Positions 47,548 through 61,204 are shown, counted from the first letter of the stretch. The stretch: 64,000 nucleotides of DNA from Tillus elongatus (GCA_964006375.1 OZ023268.1:82657835-82721834), one strand, 5' to 3'. Notes: generated by a model not told the origin, from the letters alone. Program-made: numbers and translations.

Positions 47548-48603
47548 TACTCCAGGCTAGGACTATACAGACTAGCCTGCAATGGTAGACTGAAGATCAA
47601 CCCAGGCTTCAGGGGCCACTGCAAAATTCAGGAGATCGTGAAGGAGCCCATGCTTGAAATGAGGTCAGACTTCCCGAGCCCGCGAATCTGCAGGGAAGAC
47701 AACTTTACAGTGGAAATCCTTGACCGCGAGGCATGGCGGGAGGAGACGCCGGGCATACCACAGGACGCGCTCGTCTGGTTCACGGACGGATCCGGCGGGG
47801 AGCGTGGGACGGGGGCAGGTGTTTACTCGGAAGGACCGAGGGTAAGTCATAGTATTTCCCTCGGAGCCCATGCAACGGTGTTTCAGGCCGAAATGTACGC
47901 CATCCTGCACTGTGTGTGGGAGAACAAGAGGATGGGCTACACCAACAAGCGGATCCTCATAGCCACGGACAGCCAGGCAGCCCTTAAGGCACTAAGTAGC
48001 CCACGGGTAAATTCCTGGCTGTTGAGTGAGTGCCGAGACGAGACGAGCGACCTCGCTGGGCAGAATGAGGTGACCCTCATCTGTGTGCCGGCTCACTCGG
48101 GAGTCAAAGGCAATGAAGAAGCTGACAGTCTCGCGAAGAGAGGGTCAGCTGAACCATTTATGGGACCAGAACCGGCTCTGGGCGTGACAAAGAGCACTGC
48201 CAGGGGAGCCATTGAGTCCTGGTCAGAAACCAACACAAGGTGTACTGGGCAGTGTCCACGGCTCAGACATGGGAAGTCAATAATTGACGAACCCAGTTCA
48301 AAGAGAGCTGTGGAGCTGCTAAATCTTAGCAGAGGACAGCTCAAAAACACAGCAGGTCTCTTGACGGGACACATGGCCGTCAAGAAACACCTGCATAAAA
48401 TGGGGCGGTTCGAAGGGGACCTCGCATGCACACTCTGCGGCGAGGGGGAGGAATCAGCCGAGCACATCTTGTGCGAGTGTAAAGCTCTGGACCGCAAAAG
48501 ACAACTGATCTACGGTCAGTCTAGACCGGAGACAGAGCAATATAAAACTTCACCCTACCAATCGCTGTGCAGACTAGTTCAAGGCACAGTGATTTTGGAA
48601 TGA
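47548..48603 (+). CDS. R1/I-like LINE RNase H domain and C-terminal tail (fragment)
   Basis: Long open frame; no stop from about 47548, although the first usable ATG is at 47650, so the real protein was longer (5' truncation). 'YRLACNGRLKINPGFRG' is the linker. The RNase H domain has 'WFTDGSGGERGTGAGVYS' (Asp), 'ATVFQAEMYAILHCVW' (Glu), 'ILIATDSQAALKALS' (Asp) and 'HSGVKGNEEADSLAKRGS' (His/Asp), all four catalytic acidic positions. Then 'GLLTGHMAVKKHLHKMG' and the Cys/His tail 'CTLCGEGEESAEHILCEC', ending at 48603. A retrotransposon RNase H removes the RNA strand during integration. The RT and endonuclease are absent. It is the longest unbroken conserved domain in the window and a likely source family of 16941-17225. 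Confidence 0.9.
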   Translation, partial: YSRLGLYRLACNGRLKINPGFRGHCKIQEIVKEPMLEMRSDFPSPRICREDNFTVEILDREAWREETPGIPQDALVWFTDGSGGERGTGAGVYSEGPRVSHSISLGAHATVFQAEMYAILHCVWENKRMGYTNKRILIATDSQAALKALSSPRVNSWLLSECRDETSDLAGQNEVTLICVPAHSGVKGNEEADSLAKRGSAEPFMGPEPALGVTKSTARGAIESWSETNTRCTGQCPRLRHGKSIIDEPSSKRAVELLNLSRGQLKNTAGLLTGHMAVKKHLHKMGRFEGDLACTLCGEGEESAEHILCECKALDRKRQLIYGQSRPETEQYKTSPYQSLCRLVQGTVILE

Positions 48604-49049
48604 GTGGAGTAAGACTAAGGGTATGCACAATCAACCAAATGTTGCAGTGCTATCAGGTCGGCAAGGCCGCGGACGAGCCCTGAGGGGAAAAAACCTAAAT
48701 ACTTTTTATAATTTTTGACATACGATAATAGTTTTAGTAGGCCGTGATCGAATGGCATAGGATACAATTTTCACAGGATCTATAGACTTCTTCTTTTCTA
48801 TCTTTTAAGATCTCGATAAAACGAATCGCGTCATAATTATAAAAGTTACAGGGTGTTTTCATATAAGAGAGGTCACACAAATAAACTTCTCTGAAATGGT
48901 TAATAATTCGTCTTTTTTTATGAAATTTCGTATATATTTATTTCGAAGTATGCGGAATGCAGTGTCGTACTTATTTCCTTTCTAAAAACAGCAATAACCC
49001 CTTTTTAATTTTTTTGACATAGAAAAAATGCATTAGTAGGCCTTGGTCA

Positions 49050-49152
49050 GGTGACATTAAGAACAATTTTCTCAGCATGTATAGAGTTTTTTTAAATTTT
49101 GTTCATCAAATTATAAATACAAAAGTTACAGGGATGTTTCCATTTAGAGTGC

Positions 49153-49247
<95 letters not shown>

Positions 49248-49300
49248 ACAGATCTCCCCATTAGTGAATTTTTTTTAGAAAAATTCACTACAAGCGAATT
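49050..49300 (-). repeat. Repeat X, 5' end copy
   Basis: 'gtgcgcca', TA tract, then 'aaacacagatctccccattagtgaattttttttag', the 5' hairpin. Confidence 0.65.
49156..49244. repeat. (TA)n microsatellite
   Basis: About 44 TA units, close to an X 5' hairpin. Confidence 0.95.
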
Positions 49301-49903
49301 ACGGATCGATTGCACCTTTTCCATTTTATGGAGAAACACGAAACACATGTGATACAACGGACCAAATAAAAACTAACCAATAAATCAGTCCGGAATTTAG
49401 CATGGTGTAGTTTGACAGATGACAGTAATGACAACTTACCTCAGCAAAGCCACCTGTCTTCTAACACGGGTACTTATTGACTGACCCTCGTAAATACTTC
49501 ATGTTGAGATGTTTTCTACTTTCATAAATTAAATTTATGGTATTTAATTTCTGTGATAATTAATTAAATATGTGTTAAAATTTAATTTACTGACTAATAC
49601 AAGCAAGAAGAACGGAACCAGTGATGCTGTGCCAACCTCTTTCCGGATTTTTAATAGTTGACACAAGAGTTTTATGCGTCTGGACTTGATAGACTGTATA
49701 ACTTGAGATTATTTTTAATCTATTTACTCAAGTGACATTGAAACAAAAATAAATATGCAGGAGAATGAACTCATATATTTCGTAACGTATATATTGTAAA
49801 CCAATCTCCTCAATTTTTAAACAACTGAAATGATTTCCATATTCCTCTGGTGCTTTACAACGTGCATTCAAATGCAAGCCAAAATTTTTCTAATTTAAAA
49901 AAG
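49301..49903. other. Unassigned stretch
   Basis: Nothing recognised. Confidence 0.35.
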
Positions 49904-50522
<619 letters not shown>

Positions 50523-50525
50523 AAA

Positions 50526-51505
50526 AAGTCTGGACTAAGCAACTGCCTTATGATAGTGAATTTTCATAGAAATTATCTATAGAGCGCCTGATACGGGAAA
50601 ATGTGTGATAGGGGTATTTTTGGATGTGGCCAAAGCGTTTGATAGTGTCAACCACGGCAGGCTGCTAACAGTCCTGGAGGACGTGGATTTTAGAGGTACT
50701 GTATTCTCTCAGCTCTTGACAAATAGGGTACAGATAACTAAGGTAGGGGATAAATACAGTGTACCAGAAATTGTCGACTGTGGTATACCTTAGGGTACCG
50801 TACTTGGCCCCATTCTTTTCACAATAGCTCACTTTTGCTTCCATCGCTAGATGTGGTGGCCTTTGCAGATGACTCAGGTATAATTTGCAAATTGGACTCA
50901 TGGGATATTCTGCTACAGGCTGATGTGATGAAAATCGTCTAAACATAAATTTTAAGGAAACAAAGTTTGTCCCGTTCTCTTGTAGTGTATCCACGTTGCC
51001 TGCATTCGATAAATTGATCATTGGAAAACCAGAATCAAACACTGTAATTGAGTCAACCAGTAGTATAAAATATTTAGGAATAAAGATAAATTCACGATTT
51101 TGAGGAAACTCGGCAAGTCTTTCTTTTATTAATAGCTTGGATGAGTTCATTAGCTAGGAAAATCGGACAATGTTTTACGGAAAAATGTAGTTTTCTTTCG
51201 AAAAAAATTTCGAAAATTACCAAGCTATTTTGATAAAATTTGGTGGATATGTTGCCTTGCGAAAGACCTTACTAGATACCAAAATTCAAAATCAAAAGGT
51301 TTTCCGGGAAAATTTTGAGTTTTCGTTCGAAAATTTTTTTTTTCTCCGAAAATTACAAAGTTATTTTAATGAAACTTGATGGATATATTGCCTTAGGAAA
51401 GACCTTACTACATACCACAATTCAACTTTCTAAGGTTAGAGAAAATTGCATTTAATAAAAATTCACTACCATAACGCACTTGCTGCAGTCCCGATTTTTT
51501 TTACT
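50526..51505. repeat. Two partial X ends around an RT fragment
   Basis: A minus-type X 3' end (50526-50584) and a plus-type X 3' half (about 51115-51505, ending 'ccataacgcacttgctgcagtcc') bracket the RT fragment in inverted order. Confidence 0.65.
50585..51110 (+). pseudogene. Non-LTR reverse transcriptase fragment
   Basis: 'GVFLDVAKAFDSVNHGRLLT' with the first catalytic Asp, 'IVDCGIP' followed by a stop where GVPQG is expected and 'GTVLGPILF', then after frameshifts 'VVAFADDSGI' (the YADD position as FADD) and 'STSSIKYLGIKINSRF'. No close relative elsewhere in the window. About 170 codons of palm and thumb. Confidence 0.75.
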
Positions 51506-51976
<471 letters not shown>

Positions 51977-52743
51977 GGTGTAGCACCTAAGACGCCTCGG
52001 ACCATAGCTCCCCTACCAGACAAGATATCGAACAAATTCTAAGAGAAAAATTTTACATAATTACCATCGCCATGTTCCTATATTTCTAATCACCCGTGGC
52101 GTATCAAACTTTTTTTAACGGAACAGCATATATTTTATTGCAGATTTGGAAAGTGCTCGTAGAGTACTTCTTTTTTATGTAACATGTACAACTTTAGCGG
52201 TTTCGCTGTTAAAACCTTTTATCCTCAGAGTGCGACTATTTTTTGGGATTTTAAGTAAACTAAATTGTACCGGCGCCTCGAATTTGAATTTACGGGTAGG
52301 CTAAGACCTCTTGTTTTTTGGTTAATTTATGGAAAGAAAAAAACATTTGATCGGTCTTCGCAAATTGTAATTTTTTCTAAAATATCAAATGGCAGCCCCC
52401 TAAAATAATTACAACTTTAGATAGCCGAAACTCCAAATTTTCCACTGGTACCACAAAAAAAAAACATTCCATAACAAAACTTCAAAGAAAAAAACAAGTT
52501 GTAACGCATATTTGTAGGAAAACATCCTTTTCCGAAATCAAGTCTGCCATGATAAAACAAAAATAGTGTAATTGTCAAAATAAATATTACAAATAAGAAT
52601 AAACTGAAGACAGAATCATTGTTTTCTGATAAAAGTTGTGAAAATGATTCCAACTCAAGAAGAAATAGTTGACATGGTGTTGACTCTTGGAGAATGTTAC
52701 AAGAATTGTTTGTTAGTGTCATGAGTGTACGCTCATGATTTTT

Positions 52744-53090
52744 TAACACGATGGAGCTGCTGCACATAATAGCCGTGCCGATCGGGAATACCTTAATGAA
52801 AGGTCTCCGTATTTTTGGACTGGTCGTGGAGGTCCAGTAAGGTTGCCGTCAAGATTACCAGACTTCACTTCCCTTAACTTCGACATCTCGAGCTACATCA
52901 AGAACGTGGTCTACAGATCGGTACAAACTACAGCCGAGGAGAGGACTCGCGTGGCTTTCCGTGATGTATCACCAGAAGTCCTCAGGGAGGTGTCTAGAGC
53001 TGCGAGTCAAGATTGCAGTTATGCCTCCAACGGGAAGGCCCGTCATTTCGAACATTTAGTTTGGGTTGCTAAATATTTCAATATCTTTTT
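52744..53090 (+). pseudogene. mariner-like DDE_3 transposase, C-terminal part
   Basis: 'HDGAAAHNSRADREYLNERS' (second catalytic Asp), 'WTGRGGPVRLPSRLPDFTSL' and 'IKNVVYRSVQTTAEERTRVA', the C-terminal half of the DUF4817/DDE_3 type. 52844-53093 is uninterrupted. The N-terminal half (52050-52740) is not readable. The frame is cut by the X insertion. Confidence 0.8.
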
Positions 53091-53093
53091 CCC

Positions 53094-53228
53094 TGTTAGT
53101 GATTTTTTATTTAAAAAAAATCACTTATAGAGAGGTATCGATGGTGAGACGTTGCAAAAGTTCTTTCAAATGAGCGCGAACTAGGACCCCTAGAACCCAT
53201 ATCCTGGGTCAGTTTCAATTTGTATATG

Positions 53229-53290
<62 letters not shown>

Positions 53291-53622
53291 GTGTGTGTGT
53301 GTGTGCGTGTGTCCAACCGATAACTCAAAAAAGAATTAAGCGATTTAGATGAAATTCCGCAAGTATCTTTCTTTTATTAATGGCTTGGACGAGTTCGTTA
53401 GCCAGGAAAATCGGATAAGGTTCTACGGGAAAATTTTGAGTTTTTTTTTCGGAAAAAAATTTTCACCGAAAATTACAAAGCTATTTTAATTAAATTTGGT
53501 GGCTATCTCTCCTTACTACATACCAAAATTCAACTTTCTAAGTTTATAGAAAAATCAGTTATTAAAATTTGAAGCATTTAATGAAAATTCACTACCATAA
53601 CGCACTTGCTGCGCCCAGAAAT
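53094..53622 (+). repeat. Repeat X, short complete copy nested in mariner
   Basis: 5' hairpin 'ttagtgattttttatttaaaaaaaatcactta', conserved block, (TA)n plus (GT)n, X body and 3' hairpin 'ccataacgcacttgctgcgccc'. Only 529 bp, the shortest full copy. Confidence 0.8.
53231..53311. repeat. (TA)n then (GT)n inside repeat X
   Basis: About 28 TA units followed by about 11 GT units. Confidence 0.95.
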
Positions 53623-53939
53623 ATTTTTTTACACTTTAGTTTAGTTTATTGATCACCTGTGAGTACATTATATACATGAGGCAGGTCAAATAAAAAATCT
53701 TTAAAATCTTTCCAAATTTGCAATAAAATATATTTTAGAAACATAACGATGGTAATTATGCACACTTTTGCTCTTGGAAATTTTGCAAGATCTTGTATCC
53801 TAGGGGAGCTATGGTCCGAGGCGTGTTAGGTGCCACACCCTGTATACTAAAAATGTTATAAACTCGTGGAAATCAGGTATTTTTAAATAGAAGCTTATAC
53901 CTATATAGTTTTCGTAAAAAAATGTGAAATGATTTGTAT

Positions 53940-55812
53940 GAAATATCGATGACATAACGCAGTCGCTGCGTACAGACTTTTTAGCGAATTAAATATATAT
54001 CCGACCGATAACTCAAAAAATAATGGACCAATCTTGATTAAATTTTGTGAGTACCTTCCTTTTGCAAGTGGCTTGGATAAGTTCGTTAGCCAGGAAAATC
54101 GGACCAGGTTTTCCCGGAAAATTTTGTGTTTTATTTCTAAAAAAATTCATATCTCCGGAAATAACAAAGTAAAGGTAACCAAATTTGGTACGCGTGTTTG
54201 TATTATAAAGAGTGAACTCTGTACCAAAATTTAGATCTCCAGCTTTAAAGACAAAGAAACAAATTTTGGAGTTTTCCTCAAAACGTGAAACTCGCAATTT
54301 TAAACGTCAAAATTGGCAATGTTTAGGTAAAGAACGTGAAACAAATACGGATTGTGAAAAGAAAATGTTGCAAGAAGAGTGTTCTGCAAACCCTTAAGTT
54401 TCAGATTCAACCGTCATTGCCCTTCATTTTACTAAAGTATTTACAGAAAATTCATTTCAAATAGACCCTTTCTCTGATGCTTTGACTGTCGGTTTAGTTG
54501 AGTTGATGGTTTTGCTGTAGGTTTAGTGAAGTGTATGGTTTAACGTTCTATAATTTTTCTTAGCTAATTTTCGTAGAACAAATTCGTTAATGCATTTTTA
54601 TCGAAGTATGAGAGAAGAAAAAAATCTGGGCGCAGTAAGTGCGCTTTGGTAGCCAATTTTCGGTAAATTTGCAGTTTAGCTCCCGAACGCTTTTCAACAA
54701 ACTGTTTTCAGAAACCTGCCTAGGGCCTACCCTGGATCCACAAAACCCAAGAAAATTTTCTTGTTCACACCCCCCAAGGAAGTTACGGGAGCAGGAGTGA
54801 GTAGGGGTGCTGGGCGGGGTAGGTAGTAAAAAGGAAATATGAGCAAAAAATTCGAATAAAACGAGCGTGAAAGCTGTCTTTTTCACATCTTGAAGCCATA
54901 TCCCCCTTAAACCCTGCCTACCCCGCACAGCACCCCTATCCCCACAGGTCCATAACTTCCTTGGCGGGTAGGAACAAGACATTTTTCTTGTGGTTTATGC
55001 AGCGAGGGTGGTTGTATGTACGCGAGGGGGAAGGAAAATCCCCACGTCGAAGCACCTCCCAACCGTGTCGCAAATCGAACTGGGGGGGGGTCTGCTTCGT
55101 CGTAGGCATTCCCCCCCCCCATCGTGTGCATACAACCCCCCTCGTGTGCATACAACCACCCTCGTTGCATAAACCACAAGAAAAATGTATTTCTGCTCAT
55201 ATTTCCTTTTTACTACCTACCCTGCCAAGCACCCCTATTCACCCCCAGTCCCGTAACTTCCTTGGGGGGTATAAACAAGAAATTTTTCTTATGGTGTGTG
55301 CATCCAGGTGGGGTCCGAGTAATGTTTCTGAAAACAATCTTTTGAAAAGCGTTCGGGAGCGAATCAGCGAACTTACCGAATTTTCATTAAATCCTTCAAA
55401 TTTCAATAACTCTATTTGCTATTAACGTAAGCTTTGTTGGTAGGAAACCAACATTTAAGTTTATTTTCGGAATTTTTTTGTATATTTTCAAACCATAAGT
55501 AATTTTGATAAAATATAGTACATTGTTTCTACTACATAGGCTATACCGCTAATCAGATTGATGCCTGCTCGCATTTGCTATTAAAAACATTTTTATGGAC
55601 ATTCACTTCCATAACACACTTGCTGCATCCCAACTTTTGAAAAATGTTTATATATTTTCAAACAATAAAGTTATGTCGATGAAATATGGTACATTGTTTC
55701 TACTATATAGGCAACTAAGTTTGATGCCTGCTTTCATCAAAGAAAGACTATTAAAAATATTTTTAAAAAAATTCTCTACCATAACGCACTTGCTGCGTCC
55801 AGACTTTTTATG
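53940..55812 (+). repeat. Repeat X, long copy with fold-back Y inserted
   Basis: X body begins near 53990 without the 5' hairpin ('ccgataactcaaaaaataatggacc'), runs to the module start 'tctgggcgcagtaagtgcg' (54625), is interrupted by Y at 54662-55377, resumes 'attaaatccttcaaatttc', and ends with two successive 3' hairpins (about 55608 and 55780). Confidence 0.75.
54662..55377. mobile_element. Fold-back element Y with 8-bp target duplication
   Basis: 716 bp, GC-richer than its surroundings. Long inverted repeats starting 'ggtaa.tt.gc.g....gctcccgaacgcttttcaa'; internal inverted blocks repeat 'aggggtgctg.gcggggtagg', 'aagttacggga' and 'cttgtggtttatgc'. The target 'gaattttc' is duplicated (left copy now 'caattttc'). 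No coding frame with known motifs; the Pro-rich frames are artefacts. Confidence 0.85.
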
Positions 55813-56194
55813 TTTTATCATTATTTAGTATTTATTTCGTTATTAACGATTAGTTTTTTAATGTTTCTATACAAATTTTATGACGTATACAGTATGTACT
55901 AAATTCGAAGCTCACCATTCATATCTTGGAAGCTGTTTCTTGTTTATTTCCTCGTTTATTTCAAATCCATTGAAAAATAAAGGCGAACTAAGATGAAAAC
56001 GAAAAGTTAACAAGTTTTGCCAAAGTTATATCAAGTCTGACACAGTTCACACTTTCACATCATTAACACACTTAGTGATGAATAATATTTAACAGTGACT
56101 CTTCTTTTACTTTCGTTTATCAAATACTGTAGACAATTTTTGTTTTTCTTATAACAGCCATACCTATGGAATTAATAATGTAAAGAAAGGAATC
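55813..56194. other. Unassigned AT-rich stretch
   Basis: Nothing recognised. Confidence 0.35.
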
Positions 56195-56340
56195 AAGAGC
56201 TCATTAGACATAATAACATGGACTGTTAGAAGCTTGTTGAGGACAGAAAAACTGGAAGAAGCAAATAGCATCATGGGAAAAATGAGAATGAAAATGACCG
56301 AAAAATGGAGAGGTAGGAATGGTAATGACAGAATGGCGGC
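56195..56340 (+). pseudogene. RTE/CFDP2-like LINE endonuclease start
   Basis: 'IITWTVRSLLRTEKLEEANS' resembles the first motif (TWNVRSL..pgKLeel) of the AP-type endonuclease of this LINE group. Short fragment with early breaks. Confidence 0.5.
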
Positions 56341-57354
56341 ATATAGTGAAAGAGGAGACTCGGGAAGGAATGGAGTCGAAACATTATTACAGCCCCGGAT
56401 CTAATCCTTTGAAGAAATTCAAGAAATTTTCCTTAATGCTGAATCAAAGTACTAGACAGGTAACCTACTGCTAGATGGTCTGAAGAATTTCGAATTTATT
56501 ATTATCAACTTAACCAGTGTGAAGTTAGACCGTTGCTACAATATCACCGTTTCTAACTCCACATTGCTGCGAAATTTAACAATTTGAGCTACCATTCTTC
56601 AAGTAATCAATCAAGTAAATATTGAAATTAAAAAGGAAGATATACAATTCTGGCGCGTCTGTCATTTGAATGGAAGAGCTGACCGAAACTTTGCCAAAAT
56701 TTATAGAAAAACCGATGAAATGTTGAATAGAACAGGCTAAACCTGTGGCCGAAATAAATGGAGTTGATTATATTCTGGCAGGTAGACGAATTCCGAAGCG
56801 CATAAAACATTTTGGTGAACTGTGCGAGGACGGATCACGAATACGTCAACCTGTTTAGCTATTTCTAAAACAGTAAAGATTTTATTTTATTAAACAATTT
56901 CAGAAATTAAAACGAAGATTGACAGGGCTACCACACCAAATTTCAATTTTGCATTTATCAATGGTCGTGAAATATTGAATATGCAGACTGAAGAATTGCA
57001 AAAGAATCGAGTAGATCTAGCAGGGAAATATCAGTAAAACTTAAACACATTTTACTTTTGCCAGGAACTTTCCGTTTTTAAAGAACAAGCTCCACTTTTT
57101 TTCGGCGAAATAAATAAGACTAGCGCTTTCTGTCTCTTGCAACAGATCTACACCCATGACTTGTAGAATGCTCTTTCAATATTTGTATTGAGGATTTACT
57201 TTACGCTTCCGACCACATCCACAAGCTGTGAGCGAAAGATTAAGAACGAAGGGGCATAAATCAACAAAATACAGTGAAACAGAAAGTGGGGTTTGGCTGT
57301 TTCCGAAACATTTTCACAAACATGGTTAGGATCACCTGTGCGTGCATAAACTAA
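56341..57354. other. Unassigned stretch
   Basis: A broken reading 'RRIPKRIKHFGELCEDGS' near 56780-56850 looks protein-like but I cannot name it. Otherwise nothing. Confidence 0.3.
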
Positions 57355-57690
57355 AAGGCAATTGTTTAATTTCGACCGCCAAGAAAGTTACGGGACCCTG
57401 AGCGAATAGGGGTATTGGGCAGAGAAAACATTAAAAGGGGTATAAATAAAAAATGTAAAGAATAAAAAGCAGCTTATAAAAACCCAACGCAGCTGCTTTT
57501 TTTACATATTTACTTTTAAGCTTCTGCCCCGCCCAGCACCCTCATTGGCCCCGGGTTGCGTAACTTTCTTGGGGATTCAAACCACAACATTTTTCTAGTG
57601 GTTTATATTATTCACAGGTGGTTCTAAGCATGTTTCTCGAAAAAAATCAGACAACTGGCCATGCCATAATCTGCAAAGTTACCTATCGAA
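57355..57690. repeat. Fold-back Y fragment
   Basis: 'aagaaagttacgggaccctgagcgaataggggt' and the inverted partner 'agcaccctcattggccccgggttgcgtaactttctt' around a short centre. Confidence 0.75.
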
Positions 57691-57959
57691 GTATTATATT
57701 TACAGTTTTTTTTTTGTACAAAAATTGTATTTAATAAAGGCGATTAATAATAATAATAATAAACGTTTATTGTAATATTTTCCATTTTTCGGTAACCAAA
57801 AATATCTTTGTTTTTCTATCGAATTGAATAAAAGTCTTTATCATACTTAAACTTTTAGTCTTGTGACCTATCTTGGCCATCAAAACGAACACACAAAAAA
57901 TGTGAAACTCAAGTTTTCGTAAAGCTATAAACTTGAAATTTCCTATGTAGGTACTTTCT

Positions 57960-58320
57960 ATAGAACTTTTCTTGTGGTTTATGCCATGAGGGTGGTTGTA
58001 TGTATGCAGAATGGAAAGTAGAATTCCCAGCTTAGCTGTTTTTTTGGAATTTTTCGTTTATACTTCCTTTCTTTTATTTTTTTACCGCCCAGCACCCCTA
58101 TTCACTCCTGGTCCCGTAGGTTTCTCGGGGGTTGTTTGTAAGAAATTTTTCTCATTGTTTATGCATCCAAGGGAGTTTCCAAGCATTTTTAGTGTATACT
58201 TCCTTTTTATCTTCTTCCCCGCACAGCACCTCTATTCACTCCTGGTCCCGTAACTTTCTTGGGGGTTGTTTGCAAGAAATTTTTCAGTGAACTTGCAGTT
58301 TAGACCACAGCTAGTTTTAG
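57960..58320. repeat. Fold-back Y fragment
   Basis: Two half units containing 'cagcaccyctattcactcctggtcccgta' and 'cttgtggtttatgc'. Confidence 0.7.
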
Positions 58321-58559
58321 ATAAATAGACCGCTGACAGATAAAGTTGGCCATATTACATGCACGTCAACACTATTTTTCTCTTTTGCTTCTTTGTCTTT
58401 GCTGAGTTATTAACATTGAAATTTGGTGCGGGAAGTTAAAAATGAATTTTATTTTTTACAATTTCTTTTTCGCTTGCTATAGTCATGCTGCTTTCCCGGT
58501 ACATCCCTTCCCATGCAGTTACTTATCACTATCTATTTCTCAGATTGCCTTTCGTCGTG

Positions 58560-58975
58560 TTTTTCATTTCAATTTCTTGGGAACAACCCCCAAGATAGTT
58601 ACAGGACCTGGCGCGAATAGGCTGCTGTGCGAGGTAGACAGTGTTGGAAGGAGATATGGCTTCAAAATGTAAAAAAGGCAGCTTTTCTAGGTCCGACTAA
58701 GCTGCGTTTTTTCGCATTTTCCGCTTATATTTCCTATTTATTCCTCCCCGCTCAGCACCCCTATTCGTTCCTGGCCCCCCAACTTTCTTGAGGTTTGTTT
58801 GCAATAAGTTTTTCTTGTGATTAGTGCATTCGGGGGAGGGGGGGGGGGCTCCAAGTAAGTTTCTGAAAAACATTTTCCAGGAACCCTCGGTGGACTAAAC
58901 TGCCGATTCTTTTTTTTGTGGTTTATGCATCGAAGGGATGTTTTTGGAAAAATCTAAAAGCTTTCAGTGAGCTTA
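58560..58975. repeat. Fold-back Y fragment
   Basis: 'caagatagttacaggacctggcgcgaatagg' with inverted partner 'cagcacccctattcgttcctggcc', a G-run at 58834-58847 and 'aagtttctgaaaaacattttcc'. Confidence 0.75.
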
Positions 58976-58984
58976 TCTCCACTT

Positions 58985-59400
58985 GACCTGACCCGACGAA
59001 GAGGCTGTTCAAATCATACGTATGGAATATTATAATGTATGAGCCAGAAAGCAGAGCATAAAAAGAATCGAAACTTTTGAAATGTAGACATTGGAGAAAA
59101 TGACAGACACGTTACACCTATAGAAAGACAAAAAAAAGTGTGTTATAAGAGGTAAGAGAAGAAATAGTTGCTGAAAGATATTGTGAGGAAGGTAACATCT
59201 AACATCTAATGGACATATTCTGAGACATAACTTTTCTATAACAATATTATTTGAAGTGCACATGCTTGAAAAGACATAGGTGATCGAAAAGGAAAACTGC
59301 TGACAATGGGGTGAGGAAGCCACAATGAAATAAAATAGCCGTTGCAGGCAGACAGTCGACGACAAGGTGACATCGCCTTAAGACAGACAATGATGATGAG
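58985..59400 (+). pseudogene. RTE/CFDP2-like LINE C-terminal fragment
   Basis: Broken frames 'FKSYVWNIIMYEPESRA'-like, 'IETFEM', 'REEIVAERYC'-like, 'SNIxWTYSET' and 'HMLEKT', 'LTMG' follow the pattern of the post-RT region (VxYGSETW..., GHxLRH..., GHMxGKR). Comparable to the minus-strand copy at 18937-19340. Confidence 0.45.
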
Positions 59401-60984
59401 CAAAATATTTCTGGGTTATTTAGTCTAAAAGTTCTATTCGCAAACAAAAATCAAAAGGGCGGGTGAACACATTCATTTCTAAATAAACAAAAAAATATCT
59501 CAGTTTGTACAAAAGTTGTTTCTTCAAAATTCGTGTATGCCTATGGTTCTATGATTCGATTAAAAAACATTAAATACCTACGCAGTACGCCACCAAACTG
59601 GTACTACGTATGATGCCACTTTTAATTTTAAATCAAAGCTCAGTATAAAATTCAATTTCGGAGGGAAAATAAACTCCTCCGGACATTCAACAAGTCGTTA
59701 TCTTAAGAATGGTCAGTAGCAACCACCTGCATCAGCATTTCTCGTAAAATCATAAAGAGAAATACAGGTAAAAATTCCTCAGTCTCCGAGACAAATTCAC
59801 ACAATCAGTTCTTTGTATCATAACAAATACCAAGGCAGCAAGGCAGCTCTCTTATTATATACATCAAGATATTAGATCACTTACCTCAGGTAAATTAGAT
59901 ACCAGATTGTTGTTTGCTATGTTATCCATGTTCTTTCATATAAAATATAACGTTCACTTGATAAAAACCTTTTTCTGTCAATATTTAATGACAGAACATT
60001 AAAAATCACTTTCTGTGCGAAAAGAACTCACTTTCTATGTTTATGAAACGTTAGGCACATCGTAAACGCAATAAACTATAACCGACTATGCACACTGGGG
60101 ACATTTAAAAGCTGCAACACAACATTCCTTCTTCCGATCTTGCGAGATGCTGGATACGTTGGAACTGCACTTAAAACGACAATGTAATTGTAAATGGAAC
60201 ACAAGGTAACTCACTTTTAAACACCAAAACAAACTTTTCGCATTTTCATAAAAAAACGATCACATCATGCTTCTGTCAAATTTCAGTGTCAAGTTCAAAA
60301 AAGTTGAACAGCGTCTCAAGCTCAAGTTAAACAACCAATCGTGTTTCGCCTTCTTACAAACATCTCGGACTGGTCTGGTCGCGGTTGGCTTTGCTTTGCT
60401 AACACGGCCGGCTAGATCGGATCTCCGCCACTTCTCTGGTTCAACACGTTCACGTTTGTATTGGACGTGGCCGAAGCGGATTATTGTTCAGGTAATAATA
60501 AGAGGCATGCCACAAGTGGAAAGTGCGCGCGCTATGAAACGTCCCGCTTTCTAACTAAATACAAACTTTGTCTTGGTCCTCAGAGATTTTAGTGACTTGT
60601 CTTGTTTATAAAATTGATGTTTTTGCTACTGTTTGGAAAACGGTGTAAATAGGCAAACTACCTGAATATACGAGGTGCATCAGGTAACTTAGTGAAACAA
60701 AGCTATATTATCTTTTATTAACGATAACTTTTCTGCCGACTGTATACCAGAGCGCAAATAGTATATTACCTACTGATGTGTGTGAATTATTTTAATAATT
60801 GTCAAATATGTCCAAGCAGTGCAGATTTCTTTTTCATTTAAAAATGAACACAATGTTGTTACATTTTAACATTTAGTATGCATGCCCTTGCTTTTAATAA
60901 GTGAATCAATAGGAATTCTGGTAATCCTACACTTTAGCTCTCCCAACCGCCACGCATTTGCTAAGTCTCAACTTTTTTAGTGAA
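59401..60984. other. Unassigned region with a GC-richer patch
   Basis: No repeat partner noticed. 60280-60560 is richer in GC and CpG ('ggtcgcggttggc', 'cacggccggctagatcgg', 'gtgcgcgcgc') and includes 'caggtaataata', a plausible splice donor on the plus strand. It could be the first exon or promoter of a host gene, but no protein is recognisable. Confidence 0.3.
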
Positions 60985-61108
60985 TTTTCTTTAAAAAAAT
61001 TCACTAATGAGGAGATCCCGACTTTTGAATTTTGAAAAAATTTCTTCAAATGAGCGCTAATTAGGCCCCCCAGAACACATATCCGGGGTCAGTTTAAATT
61101 TTTATATG

Positions 61109-61204
<96 letters not shown>

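Noticed and set aside
55124..55425. Pro- and His-rich proteins in the last 10 kb
   Set aside because: They lie in fold-back element Y on both strands and in several frames, with no motif.
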